Positions 1-10,229 of a DNA stretch of 64,000 bases are shown here, piece after piece. The notes beneath the pieces are model-generated. The model was not told where the DNA came from. It saw only the letters and a program-made list of their open reading frames with translations, and made no database searches. The translations under genes were made by a program, and so were the position numbers. This DNA is from Chamaecyparis obtusa (Eukaryota > Streptophyta > Pinopsida > Cupressales > Cupressaceae). Location of the stretch: positions 372,001-436,000 of the forward strand of contig BSBK01001158.1 of assembly GCA_027943335.1 (NCBI GenBank), given 5' to 3'. How positions within the stretch are numbered: position 1 is the first letter of the stretch; each line of letters opens with the position of its first letter.

Positions 1-186
1 TTAAATATCCTTAGTCCAAGAGGCTTAGGGCAAGAAGATTCAACTCTGAAAGGCCCTAGGCTGGGTGAGAGGAAGAAAAGAGGAGCTCACTCCACAAAAG
101 AGAAACTAGAACTAGCAGGTTGTGCAACAGACCAAACAAAATTGCTGAGATCGGGAAAGGGATATACCTTTTCCCGACATCAATGA
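1..186 (+). CDS. LINE ORF1 (Gag-like) C-terminus, partial
   Basis: Frame 1 is open from the first base for 61 codons and ends in TGA at 184-186. The peptide is basic and Lys/Arg/Gly-rich, as expected of the tail of a LINE ORF1 RNA-binding protein; the zinc knuckle that would prove this lies upstream of the window. The stop overlaps the ORF2 start in an ATGA arrangement (ATG 183-185). The identification rests on position and composition, not on a conserved motif. Confidence 0.5.
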   Translation, partial: LNILSPRGLGQEDSTLKGPRLGERKKRGAHSTKEKLELAGCATDQTKLLRSGKGYTFSRHQ

Positions 187-1137
187 GGATCCTTTCATGG
201 AATGTCAGGGGCTGCAATGCCCCTAAAAAGCTTCGCTTGATCAAGAGAGGTCTTGATCAAGCTTGGGATGACTTAATTCTCTTTCAAGAAACTAAGATTA
301 AATCGGGTGAGGAGCTGGCTTTTAAAAAGAAGTTTAGGAAATGTGAATGTTTCTTTTCTTTCTCAGTTGGTGCTTCAGGAGGTCTTGGCACCTTGTGGGA
401 TCCTTCAACTATTTCAGTTCATTTGGTGGAGCAGTCTGGAAACTTTCAGTGGTTGGAGGTTTCTTCTAAGCAACTGATGGCTTCTTTCTTTGTTATGAAT
501 GTTTATGGCCCTAACAGCCCTGGGGAGAAGGTAAGACTATGGATGGACTTGGGTAATATTCTTCAATCCAATAAGGAAATGTTGTTTTTGTTGGGGGGAG
601 ACTTCAATGCAAGTATTGAGTTTAGAGGAGAAGATGGGTGGTCAGGGTTGGGGTAGTAAGAGCCAAAGAGACTTTGTTGACTTTGTGTGGTCCCAAGAGT
701 TAAAGGATATTGTGTTCAAGGAAGGGGGTTTCAATTGGAATAATAGGCGAAGTAGTTTTTTGAATATTGCGGAGAAACTTGATAGATTCCTATGTTCGAG
801 GCCATGGGATAATGAAAATTGGATTAGCACGGCTGCTGTCCTTCCTCTCTTTGGATCAGACCATTTCCCTGTTTGCTACAATATTCAAGATGATATGACT
901 CCCTTAAGGTTGCCTTTCAAGTTTGAAATAATGTGGTTTAGAGATCCCTGTTTGCCTGATCATATTAAAGGTTGGTGGAAGTCAGCTCCAGTGGTGGAAG
1001 GTAATCTTGCTTTTAAATTTTTTAAGAAGCTTCAATTTATTAAGGAACAGTTGAAAATTTGGAATAGAGTCTCATTTAAAAACATTAATCATGAGAAAAA
1101 GCTTTTGGAAGAAGATTTGGCAGCCTTAAATGAGTGA
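183..1137 (+). pseudogene. LINE ORF2, endonuclease domain (AP endonuclease-like), frameshifted
   Basis: The N-terminal domain of ORF2, which would nick the genomic target to prime reverse transcription. ATG at 183 is chosen because it directly precedes the family motif SWNVRG. The expected catalytic motifs follow in order: QETK (Glu), NVYGP (Tyr), GGDFNA (Asp/Asn) and, after a frame change, GSDHFP (Asp-His). The frame shifts by one base near 645, between the GGDFNA and SDH motifs, so the domain is read in two pieces (183-656 and about 650-1137). The stop at 1135-1137 (TGA) is in frame with the downstream segment and may derive from CGA. The catalytic residues look intact; the frame does not. 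Confidence 0.85.
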
Positions 1138-3215
1138 GTTTATGTAGATGGGATGGATGAGATGGCTTTCATGAAAGAAAAAGCTCTTCTAAGCAAATAT
1201 AAGGAAATTATGTCTAGGGAAGAAATTTTTTGGAGGCAGAAATCTAGAGACATGTGGCTAAAAAGTGGGGACTACAACACCAAGTTCTTCCACTCCTCTG
1301 TCAAAGAAAGGCGGGTGAGAAACAAGATTTTTTCAATTGCAGATAGTAATGGTAGGGTGCTTACAGATTAGAATCTGATTAATGATGAAGCTGTGGCTTA
1401 TTTTGAGAAGTTGTTTTGTGAGGGGGTTGTCTCAAATGGTGATCAGGCTAATATTTTGGACAGAATCCCATGTATTCTATCTAAGACTCAGAATTCCAAA
1501 CTTATGTCCCCGGTCACAAAGAAGGAAGTGAGGGTGGCTCTTTTTAACCTTGGGGGGGAAAAAGGCCCCTGGAACTGACGGATTCAATGCTAACTTTTTC
1601 CAAAAGACGTGGGATATTATTGGTGAGGAGTTGTGGGGTGTGGTTGAGGAGTCTAGAAGTCAAGGATTCATATTGAAGGATTTCAACAACACCTTTATTG
1701 CTTTAATCCCCAAGAAGGAAACATGTCCTTTCCTTTGAGGACTTTAGACCAATTGCCCTCTATAATACAATTTACAAGGTGATTTCTAAAGTTATGGCTA
1801 ACCGTCTGAAACCTTTGCTGTAGCTTTTGATTTCCCCTGAACATAGTGGGTTTGCTCCAAATAGGTCCATCTTTGAAGGCATTATAGTGGCTCATGAGGC
1901 CATTCATATTGTCTGGAAAGTGAAAGTTTCCAAGATGATGATAAAGCTAGATGTTAAAAAGGCTTATGATCATGTTAACAGAGGGTTTCTCATTTCAGTT
2001 CTTAGGAGGTTTGGCTTTTGTGACTCTTGGCTGAAATGGGTTGAAAGTTGCATGACAACCCCTAGGTTCTCCATTCTTGTGAATGGAAGTCCCCAAGGTT
2101 TTTTTGAAACTACAAGGGGCATTTGGTAAGGAGACCCTATATCTCCTTTCCTTTTCATCATTATGGTAGAAGTTTTGGGGAGATTGATAGCTTGGAAGCG
2201 AGAGTTAGGTGTGTGGAAAGGCATATCCATTGCTGCTGGGATGGATCCGACAACTTACTTGCAATTTTTTGATGACAATTTTTTGTTGGGGGAGGCCTCT
2301 CTGAGGGAGGCAAGAGTTATAAAAAAAACCTTAGATTCCTATGCTAAGGCCTCCGAGCAATGTGTAAATTGTCTCAAGTCTGATATTTTCTTCTTTAATA
2401 CTAATGCTGGTTTAAGAAGGCAGATCTGCAATATTTTAGGTATCAAACAAGGATTCCTACCTGGGAAATATTTGGGTATTCCATTATTTGAAGGAGTTTG
2501 CAAACCAAATTTATGGAATGATCTTACTGAGCAATGCTTTAAGAGGATGGAAAGTTGGAAAGGCAAATGGCTTTCTTCTGCTGGTCGTATTGTGCTTCTT
2601 CAAACAGTTATCTCTGCCATCCCTATTTACTCTATGAGCGGTCTTAAAATTCCCTGGAAAGTTTTAGAGAATATTGCGAGCAGGATGAAGAAATTTTTTT
2701 GGTGTGGTAATCAAGAGGATCAGAAGTGGCCTCTTATTTCATGGGAGAAAATTTGTAAGCCAAAGATTGATGGTGGGGCTGGTTTGAAGGACTGGCGAAG
2801 GGTTAATCTTGCTATGGGAGCTAAAATGGTGTGGAATATTTATGAGGAACCTAATAAATTATGGGTCAAGATTATAAGAGCCAAATATTTGGGCAACACT
2901 GGTGATGAAAGTATTTTTAGAATCAAGGATCCCCCTCGTGGATCAGCTGTTTGGAACTTTATGTTGGATTGTAGGAAGGTAATTCTTGATCATGCCTCTT
3001 GGAGTATTGGGGACAGAAGGAAGGCTCTGTTTTGGTCAGATTCCTGGAATAACTATACCCCATTGATCAAGAAAGCTAGGTTTGTGGAGCTAAGTAGGCT
3101 GATGATTGACATGTGGGGTGACAAGGTTGCTGATTACTTGGAATCTAAGGATTTGGGGTTTGGCCTTTGTTGGGTCTGGAAAACACTGGATCATCTTCCA
3201 CTCTCTGTAGAATAG
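1138..3215 (+). pseudogene. LINE ORF2, reverse transcriptase domain, broken
   Basis: Reverse transcriptase that would copy LINE RNA at the nicked target. Visible blocks are KAPGTDGF (about 1560), HSGFAPNRS (1845), KLDVKKAYD (1945, first catalytic Asp), the degraded GIRQGDPISP block (about 2118), and FFDDN (2267, the FADD box with Ala to Phe). At 2118 Arg has become Trp and Gln a TAA stop, both explicable as C to T. A frame change lies in the G/A homopolymer near 1555-1565 and another near 1735; in-frame stops occur at 1369 and 1821. The thumb and post-RT region reads open from 2163 to 3215. It is clearly a dead copy. Confidence 0.88.
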
Positions 3216-3388
3216 AGATCCCTGATGTTGGAAGTTTTTTAGAATAGGGAGGTGTTTGTTTCTTTAGTGCCTGATAGAGTGTTTGGCAGGCTTCTTCTTC
3301 CGGTTCCTATTCTGTAAAGATCGGGTATAAGGCTTTGGGAATGTAAGAGGTTGCTCTGGGATGGCCTACAAGTCTTTGTTGGAATAAG

Positions 3389-3676
3389 GCTTACTTACCC
3401 AAGGCAGGTTCCTTTGCTTGGTTAGCAGCAAATGGGAGAATTCTTACAAGGGAAAGGAGGCAAAGATTTGGTATGTATGGCCCCACTAGATGTGCCTTAT
3501 GCATGAATGCATGTGAGGAGGTAAACCATTTACTGATTCATTGCCCCTATGCTTATGAGTGTTGGAATAATATTAAAGGTAAGTTAGGCTGGATGGGCCC
3601 TTTACCTACGATAGTCTTGGAGACTTTTCAATGCTAGCCTTTACCCAAATCTAAGTCGGCCTTAGCTTCAATCTGG
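3389..3676 (+). pseudogene. LINE ORF2, zf-RVT-like zinc-binding segment
   Basis: Frame 2 from about 3413 reads a segment typical of plant LINE ORF2 between reverse transcriptase and RNase H: FAWLAANGRILT, then a Cys-x2-Cys pair (CALC), His in VNHLLIHC, and ECW. This matches the zf-RVT family. The frame is continuous with the RNase H segment that follows, apart from a TAG near 3636 in a position where CAG would fit. 3216-3388 is a degenerate connection with stops in all frames. Confidence 0.75.
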
Positions 3677-4411
3677 ATGGTCTGTCCTTCCATCATTATA
3701 TGGGAATTGTGGAAAGAGAGGAACCGTAGGATCTTTCAGGATAAATTTGAATCGGTGGCCCGAGTGAAATTAAGGATCTTTGTGTCGGTTGAGGAGGTGA
3801 TGAATTCTTTCTTATTTGCCCAACAAAGTTCATTGGTTTATAGTGCTGAGGACAGAAGAGTGCATGTTGAGTGGCCCAACTTGAAAATTCAGAATGGGAA
3901 TTGGGTGAAGGGTGGGAGTGTTTCTATTGAGAGGATGCATGTTAAATGGTCTCCTCTAGATGCAGGGTGGGTTAAGATTAATTTTGATGGGGCTTCGCAT
4001 GGAAACCTAGGCCCCTCTGGTGCAGGAGCTATTGCTAGGGATCAGTGTGGGAAGTTAATTGCCTTTGTTGCTCAGAGATTGCGAGATGACACTAATAATA
4101 TGGTAGAGATTAGAGCAGCCTTGCTTGCTGTTAATCTGGGGGTTAAGCTGAAGGTGGATAAGGTGCATATTGAGGGTGATTCAGAGATTATCATAAATGC
4201 ATTGAGGAATCGAGGGATGAATGCATGGCACCTCAAGAATTTTATAGGGCTTATTCATGAAAAGCTGTCCACCTTTGAAGATTTTAAATTAACGCATCTT
4301 AAACAAGAAGGTAATTGTGAGGCGGATGTTGTTTCCAAGTGGGCTGCTATTTTGCATTTGGAGGATGACATTTATTTTGAGTTATGTGATGATTGGGCTG
4401 AATTTATTTAA
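3677..4411 (+). pseudogene. LINE ORF2, C-terminal RNase H domain
   Basis: RNase H-fold domain of the plant LINE type, expected to remove RNA from the RNA/DNA hybrid. Of the 244 residues the last 140 form the domain: INFDGA (catalytic Asp), NMVEIRAALL (Glu), HIEGDSE (Asp), and NCEADVVSKW near the end (Asp). All four acidic positions are present and the segment is open to its TAA. The N-terminal 95 residues are linker continuous with the zinc-finger segment. This piece of the LINE is the best preserved. Confidence 0.88.
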
Positions 4412-5740
4412 ATTGTTTGGTGTGAGGTTTAGCCGTTGGAAGTGACTTAAGCGACCTTTTTCACTTCTCCTCTTTTCCTTTCCACAGCTTTTTGGCAACG
4501 ATCCTTTGCTTGATGAGAGCATCATCTCTAATGATGTGTGCTACTGCAAAGTTCATTTATGAGCTTGTAATTTTGGCATGATTGAATGTTGAAGTGCAGT
4601 AGGCTTTTACAGAAATGATGAGCGCAGGGTTATTAAATAGAAAGGTGTTCTTCACCTCTATTCATAGAAAATTATAGGTCATTTTCCTCTAGTTTTTTGG
4701 GTGACCGCAAATTTAGTCATGGAGGCGACATTCTCGGTAGGGACAGAGAAGCAACAAAAATCATTTGAAGGACCTGTGAGCCGTGAGAGGATGATGGGGC
4801 TCTTAGTGCTCAAGGATTAGGAGGTTGCTATGATGGCCTTAGATGTGTTGGGGTCATAGTTTCAAGAACACCAATGGAAATGATGTTCAAACGTGGATGT
4901 GGTGTCCATGTTCATTGCGTGGGCTCTACATTCTGGGGATTCAGAAGTGGAGGTGAAGTGTTTCATGACTTGATTGTTTGGAAAGGACTTGTTGATGTGG
5001 CTAGACTCCATTCTGGAATGGGCTTATCCGGGAATGGGTTTCAATTATGTTGAATACTTTGAGGATGAAGCTGAAGGGGTGAAATATGGCAAGGCTCCCT
5101 TTCTAAGGTGGTGGGAAAAGTTGATAAGGAAGCCTATAGCGTAGACATCGAGAGGAAGCTGGTTATTTTGAAAGAAGCTTTGCTACAAGCGGAAGATAAG
5201 GCCTTGCTCTGTGATAGAGCGGTTTATGTGAATGTTCCCCGTAAGATGCGTGGTCGACGAAAGGGGCAAGTGCTGGTGCTGAATTAGTGTCTCAAATGGT
5301 AAAGTGGTTTTTTGGTGTTGACGACTGGCGGGTGTTTGTTTGCTCAAACGTGGGAGGCATGTTGGCAGTGTTATTTTGTTATGGTGTTTTTTACGGCTTC
5401 CCGGGGCTGGCGGGCGAATGTTGTGAAGTAGGGTTTTTGTAGGTTCCATGTGTTTTGAAAAAAAGGGTTTTTATGGGCCAGAAGATGGAGATGATCGAAT
5501 GAGGTTTTTCAGGCTTGGCGATTAGGCAGAGGTGATGGAGTGCTAGCAGATGGCGGCAACAAGGATGTTTTTTGGTGGATGGTTATCGAGACCTTGGTTT
5601 CCTATTTACTAGGTGGTTAATTCTGCTAGTTGCAATATATGTTGTAATGGGGTAACCCGGATGGGTTTAGATGTTTAAACTTTATATTGTAAATCTTATG
5701 TATTTCCTTTTCATATCAATAAAATGACTTGTTATAGATA
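4412..5740 (+). other. LINE 3' tail / untranslated region
   Basis: No gene is supported. The + strand reads short degenerate stretches interrupted by stops (for example from the ATG at 4720), and no domain is recognised. The segment ends in AT-rich sequence with AATAAA at 5718-5723. I assign it to the LINE because the next recognisable sequence is the Gy-A LTR. An additional unrelated fragment inside it cannot be excluded. Confidence 0.5.
5718..5723 (+). terminator. Candidate polyadenylation signal of the LINE
   Basis: AATAAA lies about 15-20 bases before the apparent LINE 3' boundary on the LINE strand. Position is the only support. Confidence 0.4.
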
Positions 5741-5756
5741 ATTTTTATTTTTATTT

Positions 5757-5950
5757 TTTAGAACTATGTTATTTGAAAAGTCTATTTAAAATCATGATAA
5801 TTATTCAAGTATTTTATCCTAAATATTCCTCATATGTAAGTGCATGGTAAATATTAGGGTTTGTAATAAATCAGGATAAAAGAGCATAAAATATTTGAGT
5901 ATTGAACTACTCCCTATTAAATTTTAGTTTTGCAAAATTAGGTGTCAATA
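5757..5950 (-). repeat. Gy-A 3' LTR, surviving end
   Basis: These bases align without gaps to 16015-16208. By eye there are 5 differences in about 194 positions, all transitions. The copy ends in CAATA where the partner has CAACA (C to T). The rest of this LTR must lie beyond the LINE, outside the window. Confidence 0.9.
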
Positions 5951-6093
5951 GTGGCTCCAATTGGGGACATGCATTCATGCCTAGATGCAGTAAGAGTCCA
6001 GTTATCTTTGGAAGAAGCAGACCATAGTAAGAAAAGAATCATGAAACTAGGATAACACAAAATAATGTACAAGTTTAGAGAATACTCCCTATT
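5951..6093 (-). other. Gy-A 3' untranslated edge with PBS-like sequence
   Basis: Short gap between the polymerase stop and the 3' LTR. No polypurine tract is visible on the element strand. Instead the + strand reads GTGGCTCCAATTGGGGAC directly at the LTR edge, which resembles a primer-binding site. The equivalent position in Gy-C (35625-35640) reads GTGGCTCTATCTGAGG. Confidence 0.5.
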
Positions 6094-7536
6094 TTAAGAG
6101 AAGAAAGACTTCAAATATTGACCATGAGTTGGGAACTCCTGAATAGTTTCATCAGTATCTTGTAAATGGTAAGAATTCTCACCTGCTTTTGAGATGACCA
6201 TGTAGGGTCCTAGCCATAATGCATCGAACTTACCATGCTTTCCTTTACCTTGATCTCTTGCATTCCATTTTAGTACCCAATCACCTTCTCTGAAAGACCC
6301 GTTTGATGCTCTCTTGTCATGAAGGGTCTTAATCTATTATTGTTGTTGAAGATTTCTTTCTTGTGCTCTTCTTCTCATCTCATCTAACTCTACTAATTGG
6401 CTCAACCTGTCCTTCATAAAATTTATGTCCTCAAGCTCTTCTTCTTGGATGAATCTATAAACCGGCAATAGATTATTTAATGGTAACCTTGCTTGTTTCC
6501 CATAAACCAATTCATAGGGAGCAAAACCTGTCGATCTTTTTATTGTCACCCTATCTGCCCATAAAGCCAAGCTCAGTTTTGAATCCCATGCCTTCTTATT
6601 ATTGCTCAACATTCTCCTGATGATCTTTATGATATTTGTATTGCTCGATTCCACTTGACCATTCCCTTGCGGATGGTACGGGGAAGAATATGATAAATTG
6701 ATACCATATTTATTGAAAAATTCAAAAAATTCCTTAGATCTGAAACACATACCATTGTCACAAAGGATTTTGCAAGGTACTCCAAATATGGTAAGTATGT
6801 TGTCTGTTAAAAACTTGATGACCACCTTACTTGTAGCTTGTTTCACATGTATAGCTTCAACCCATTTCATAAAATAGTCTGTTGAAACCAATATCCATTT
6901 ATGACCTCCACTCAAAGCATCTAAAATCACCCCAATAAAGTCTATTTCCCACAATTTGAAAGGTTCCTCAGTTTGTAAAGGAATAAGGGGTAAACCACCA
7001 TTGTATTTCAGTTTTTCAGAGAACTTCTAACATGATTCACACTTCTTAACATATTCATAACAATCCCTGAATACATGAGGCCAATAATATCCAGCTTGCA
7101 ATATCTTATGAGCTATTGTCTTAACTAAAAAGTGACCACCACATACCCCATCGTGTAAATATTTTGTAACTGATTGATCCTGACAGGTGTCTAGACAAAA
7201 TAAAAGGATACCATCATTGTTTTTCCAATACAGATCTCCTTGAATCAACACATACCTTGATTCTTGCAACTTTATAGTTCTTTTCTGATTATCATTTAAA
7301 CCTTCTTGACACTTCATATGCTTTAAGAAGTAGACTATGTTTGTGTACCATGGACAATGTTCAATGCTAGCTTCTGAATTTTCCGAATCTACTTGGTTTA
7401 TTTGGGTTGCATCTACATTTGTCTCTGCCATGAGTCTAGCCAACCCTTTCCCTCTTACTAACTTAGTGATTTGAATCTCAATATAAAATTCTTGAACCTG
7501 ATTAATCCATCGACATCTTTTACCTGTGACTTCCGA
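6094..7536 (-). pseudogene. Gy-A integrase (H2C2 zinc finger, DDE core, C-terminal domain)
   Basis: Integrase that would insert element cDNA. Reading down the minus strand: an HHCC segment (YLHDG, GGHFL, then KKCESC, about 7170-7030), the DDE core with IDFIG (first Asp), LCDNG (second Asp) and GQVESSN (Glu), and a C-terminal domain with GDWVLKWNAR and LWLGPY near 6200. Stops at 7537-7539 (TAA), 7027-7029 (TAG) and 6337-6339 are in one uninterrupted frame; the first two fit lost Gln codons. The family stop is TAA at 6094-6096. The catalytic triad is intact at sequence level. Confidence 0.92.
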
Positions 7537-7953
7537 TTACCTCAATATGTCTTTAGTTGCTACATTAGGTACATATGCCACAATCTTAGCTCCGACTAGA
7601 TAAGGTCTAAATGATTTTACTAGTTTAACTAATGCATAAGCTTGTTTCTCATGTATATCATAGTTTACCTCAGAAGATTGTAAGGTTTTACTAAAGAAGG
7701 CTATTGGTTGCTCATGTCCTTCATCATTTTTCTGTAATAGGACAACTGCAATGGTGTGAAAAGAAGCAAAAGAGAACAATTGAACTGGTTTTGAGAAATC
7801 AGGAGATTTCAAAACTAGAGCTTCTTTGATTGCTTTCTTAATGCTAGCAAAAGCCTCTAAGACCTCATCTTTCCAATTTATAACTGCATTCTTCTTTAGC
7901 ATCTTTGCAATAGGCTTGACAATTTCTAAAAAAATTGAGACAAACCTCCTCAC
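7537..7953 (-). pseudogene. Gy-A RT-linked RNase H, degenerate (connection-like)
   Basis: Follows the reverse transcriptase in the same frame. The family blocks SKPVQL, LLQKNDEGHEQPIAFFS and EKQAYALVK are clear. At the position where an active Ty3 RNase H has Asp (DAS), this copy has FAS, and Gy-C has FAS at the same place. Shared loss in two diverged copies suggests the domain was already inactive in their ancestor and serves as a tether, as known for Tat elements and retroviruses. The second RNase H at 9150-9545 would supply the activity. Confidence 0.85.
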
Positions 7954-8670
7954 AAAGTTGATTTGTCGAAAGAAAGATTGAATCCCCTTAACATTTCTAG
8001 GAATCTGAATCTTATCAATTACTTCAATCCTTTCTGGGTCTATTCTTAGTCCTTCTCTAGATACAATATGACCAAGAAGTTTACCCTCAGTTACCCCAAA
8101 GTGACATTTCTTTGGGTTTAAGGATACTCCATACTCGAGGGCTCTTTTGAAAATTTGTTCTAAATGCTTACAATGGTCTTTTTCCCTCTTGGAATAAGTT
8201 GTGATGTTGTCCTAATATATTACCATAATAACATCAATGAATTCATCAAAGGCCACATCCATGGCTTTTTGAAATGTAGCCCCAACATTCATAAGTCCAA
8301 ATGGAATCCTTGCATAAATGTATGTGCCCCATGGCGTAGTGAATGCTATTTTATATTGTTCTTCCTCTTTAACCGTCACTTTATTATACCCAGAGAACCT
8401 GTCCATCATGGATAACAATTCATTCCCAGTAACCTTTTGTAATAATGCATCCATATTAGGTAGTGCATAATTGTCCTTTAATGAAGATAAGTTTAGGTTC
8501 CTAAAATCCACACAAAGTCTAATATCTCCATTTTTCTTCCTAACAGGTACCAAGTTTGAAACCCAAGTAGAGTGCCTAATTGGTTTGATGATACCGGCAT
8601 TCCTCATCTTGATTAGTTCCTCCTTCATCTTAGGAGCCAAAGTCAAATTTATTGGTCTTTGCATCATGTC
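7954..8670 (-). pseudogene. Gy-A reverse transcriptase
   Basis: Ty3-type reverse transcriptase core. Blocks in order: NAGIIKPIRHS, VPVRKKNGDIRLCVDFR, KDNYALP, MMDRFSGYN (Asp), FTTPWGTY, IPFGLMNVGATFQ, then the YxDD box. The box reads Tyr-stop-Asp-Asn (about 8205-8216): the TAG sits where Gy-C has Gln (YQDD), and the second Asp has become Asn (G to A). A further TAA at 8668-8670 separates the preceding linker. Everything is in one frame with the RNase H and integrase below it. Confidence 0.92.
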
Positions 8671-9149
8671 TTAGGGGTATTTCATGTTGGAACAAGTCTC
8701 TCTATATGCCTTAAGATCATCATAAGACCAAGCAAATACATGTCTGTATTTTCTTAGTATACCAATAATATCTTCTCTAATTTTAGGAGTAAGTTTCTTA
8801 CCAATAAAAACCTCTTTAGGGGTATGTTCATTTCCCAAATTTATCTTCTCCACTTCCTCTACAGTAGTATTATCAATTTCAATTTTGCTATTAGAATCCT
8901 TATTATCAAACATTCTTTCTAATGCCACAAGACACTTTAGGATTTTATTAGTCTTAAGTTGAATTACTTCTTTCCCAAATAGAGTATTATTTCCTTCTAC
9001 TATTTCAACATAAGCATTCAAATTAATAATTGAATTTTCATACCTTTCTTCACATGCAAGGAATTTTATGATGTCTCTATCATCCTCAAAAACTTGCCAA
9101 CTATGAATGTTATGAGGTATTGCTGGTCTTGATTTGATCTCTACCTATG
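8671..9149 (-). pseudogene. Gy-A linker between extra RNase H and RT
   Basis: Acidic linker of about 150 residues in the polymerase frame. Recognisable family stretches are KSRPAIP, INLGNEHTPK, IGKKL and FAWSYDDLKAY, which precede the reverse transcriptase in this lineage; Gy-C has the same stretches at 38401-38880. No catalytic motif was seen. It is expected to be part of one polyprotein with its neighbours. Confidence 0.75.
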
Positions 9150-9545
9150 CAATATCTTCACACGAGATATCATTATGCTTAACTACTAAGTTAGCCATAA
9201 AATCAACAAGAATATTTTCAGACCTATCTATCCAAGTTATTGAAAAAGCATCAAAACATTCCATGGAATCCCAAACCTCATTTTGGTACCTTTTTAGATT
9301 TTGATTTTTAATAACAAACTTATCCCGAATTTGAGATACAACTAATTCAGAATCCCCATAAATAGAAAGAAGTTTAATACCATGCTTACCTACTATTTTT
9401 AGACATAGTAAGAGTGCTTCATACTCTACAGTATTGTTAAATCCAACAAAAAGGAATATTTAAAAGATTTCCCATTTGGGGATATAAAAACTACACCTGC
9501 TCCATTACCACTTTTGCTACATGACCCATCAAAAAATATTTTCTA
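9150..9545 (-). pseudogene. Gy-A second RNase H, located between protease and RT
   Basis: A complete extra RNase H lies upstream of the reverse transcriptase. Visible motifs are FFDGS (Asp codon 9528-9530), a Gly-rich GNGAGVVFISP, NTVEYEALL (Glu), IYGDSELV (Asp) and NILVDFMANL (last Asp), so all four catalytic acids are present. A one-base shift near the T run at about 9450 separates the first block from the rest, and TAG at 9543-9545 sits where Trp is usual. In canonical Tat elements, as in Gy-B here, the extra RNase H follows the reverse transcriptase. Gy-C keeps the last half of the same domain in the same place. Confidence 0.85.
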
Positions 9546-10229
9546 AATGAGATCACTATTTTCCTTAGCATGTATTTCAATAGGATTAGTATTTTCAACA
9601 ACATCTTTATGAATACTTACCTGGAAATTCTCCATATCTATATGGCAAAAGTATGTAATCTGACTTGGATCAACTTCTTCGATGATATAAGTAGACCTTG
9701 GTTCCCTGTCAATCCTTATAATCCTGTCATTCACTGGGATAGAAGCATAAGATAAATATAATTGGACATTACCACCTACCAAATTATACCACTATCTAGA
9801 TAATAACATCCCATAACTAGGTGGTACTTCTACAACAATAATATCAATTTTATAAGACTTTTCAGGACAAGAAGGAAACTTGAATTCAACATTTATCATT
9901 CTTCCAATAACTGGGACAGATCTATTATCCATAGCATAGCATTTTCCAAAAGTAGTATCCACATTCATTCCTAATTCCTTCATTACTTCATGAGGTATAA
10001 TATTAACTGCTGCTCCAAAGTCTAACATATAATTTTTAACTAATTTATTGTTTATCAACAAAGTCAGAAAGAAAGGGTCTACTTTAGTAGCATCTTCATT
10101 AATAGAAGTTCCTAGATAAATAACTGGTAGTTCTTCATTATCCTTTTGTTCTTTTGAATCCTTTTTAACAACATTATTTATTATTTTGAGCATTCCATTC
10201 CTGTAATCAGTTAATTTCATCATTTCCAT
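9546..10229 (-). pseudogene. Gy-A aspartic protease
   Basis: Retropepsin-like domain. The active-site block reads LDFGAAVNIIP (about 10015-10030) where DSGA or DTGA is normal: Ser to Phe is one C-to-T change. The flap-side block GKCYAMDN and the C-terminal motif VVEVPPSYGMLLSR (ILLGR type, with Gly to Ser) identify the family. After a stop near 9790 the frame continues to 9546 with a segment that leads into the extra RNase H. It would release Gag and polymerase proteins from the polyprotein, but this copy has a damaged catalytic loop. Confidence 0.85.

Larger units (their letters stand above)
1..5740 (+). mobile_element. LINE (L1-like non-LTR retrotransposon with RNase H), 5' end outside window
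   Basis: A plant L1-type LINE. In order on the + strand are the end of ORF1 (1-186), an AP-type endonuclease, a reverse transcriptase, a CCHC zinc-finger segment and a terminal RNase H (to 4411), followed by a 1.3-kb tail with an AATAAA signal near 5718. The reading frame shifts near 645, 1560, 1735 and after 3215 and has several stops, so the copy is dead. The sequence right after it (from 5757) matches the inside of a Gy-A LTR at 16014, so the LINE appears to have inserted into that LTR. The 3' boundary (5735-5757) is uncertain because no clear poly(A) tail or target duplication is visible. Confidence 0.9.

Noticed and set aside
5183..5449. 88-codon minus-strand ORF in the LINE tail
   Set aside because: No motif; probably chance reading in untranslated sequence.
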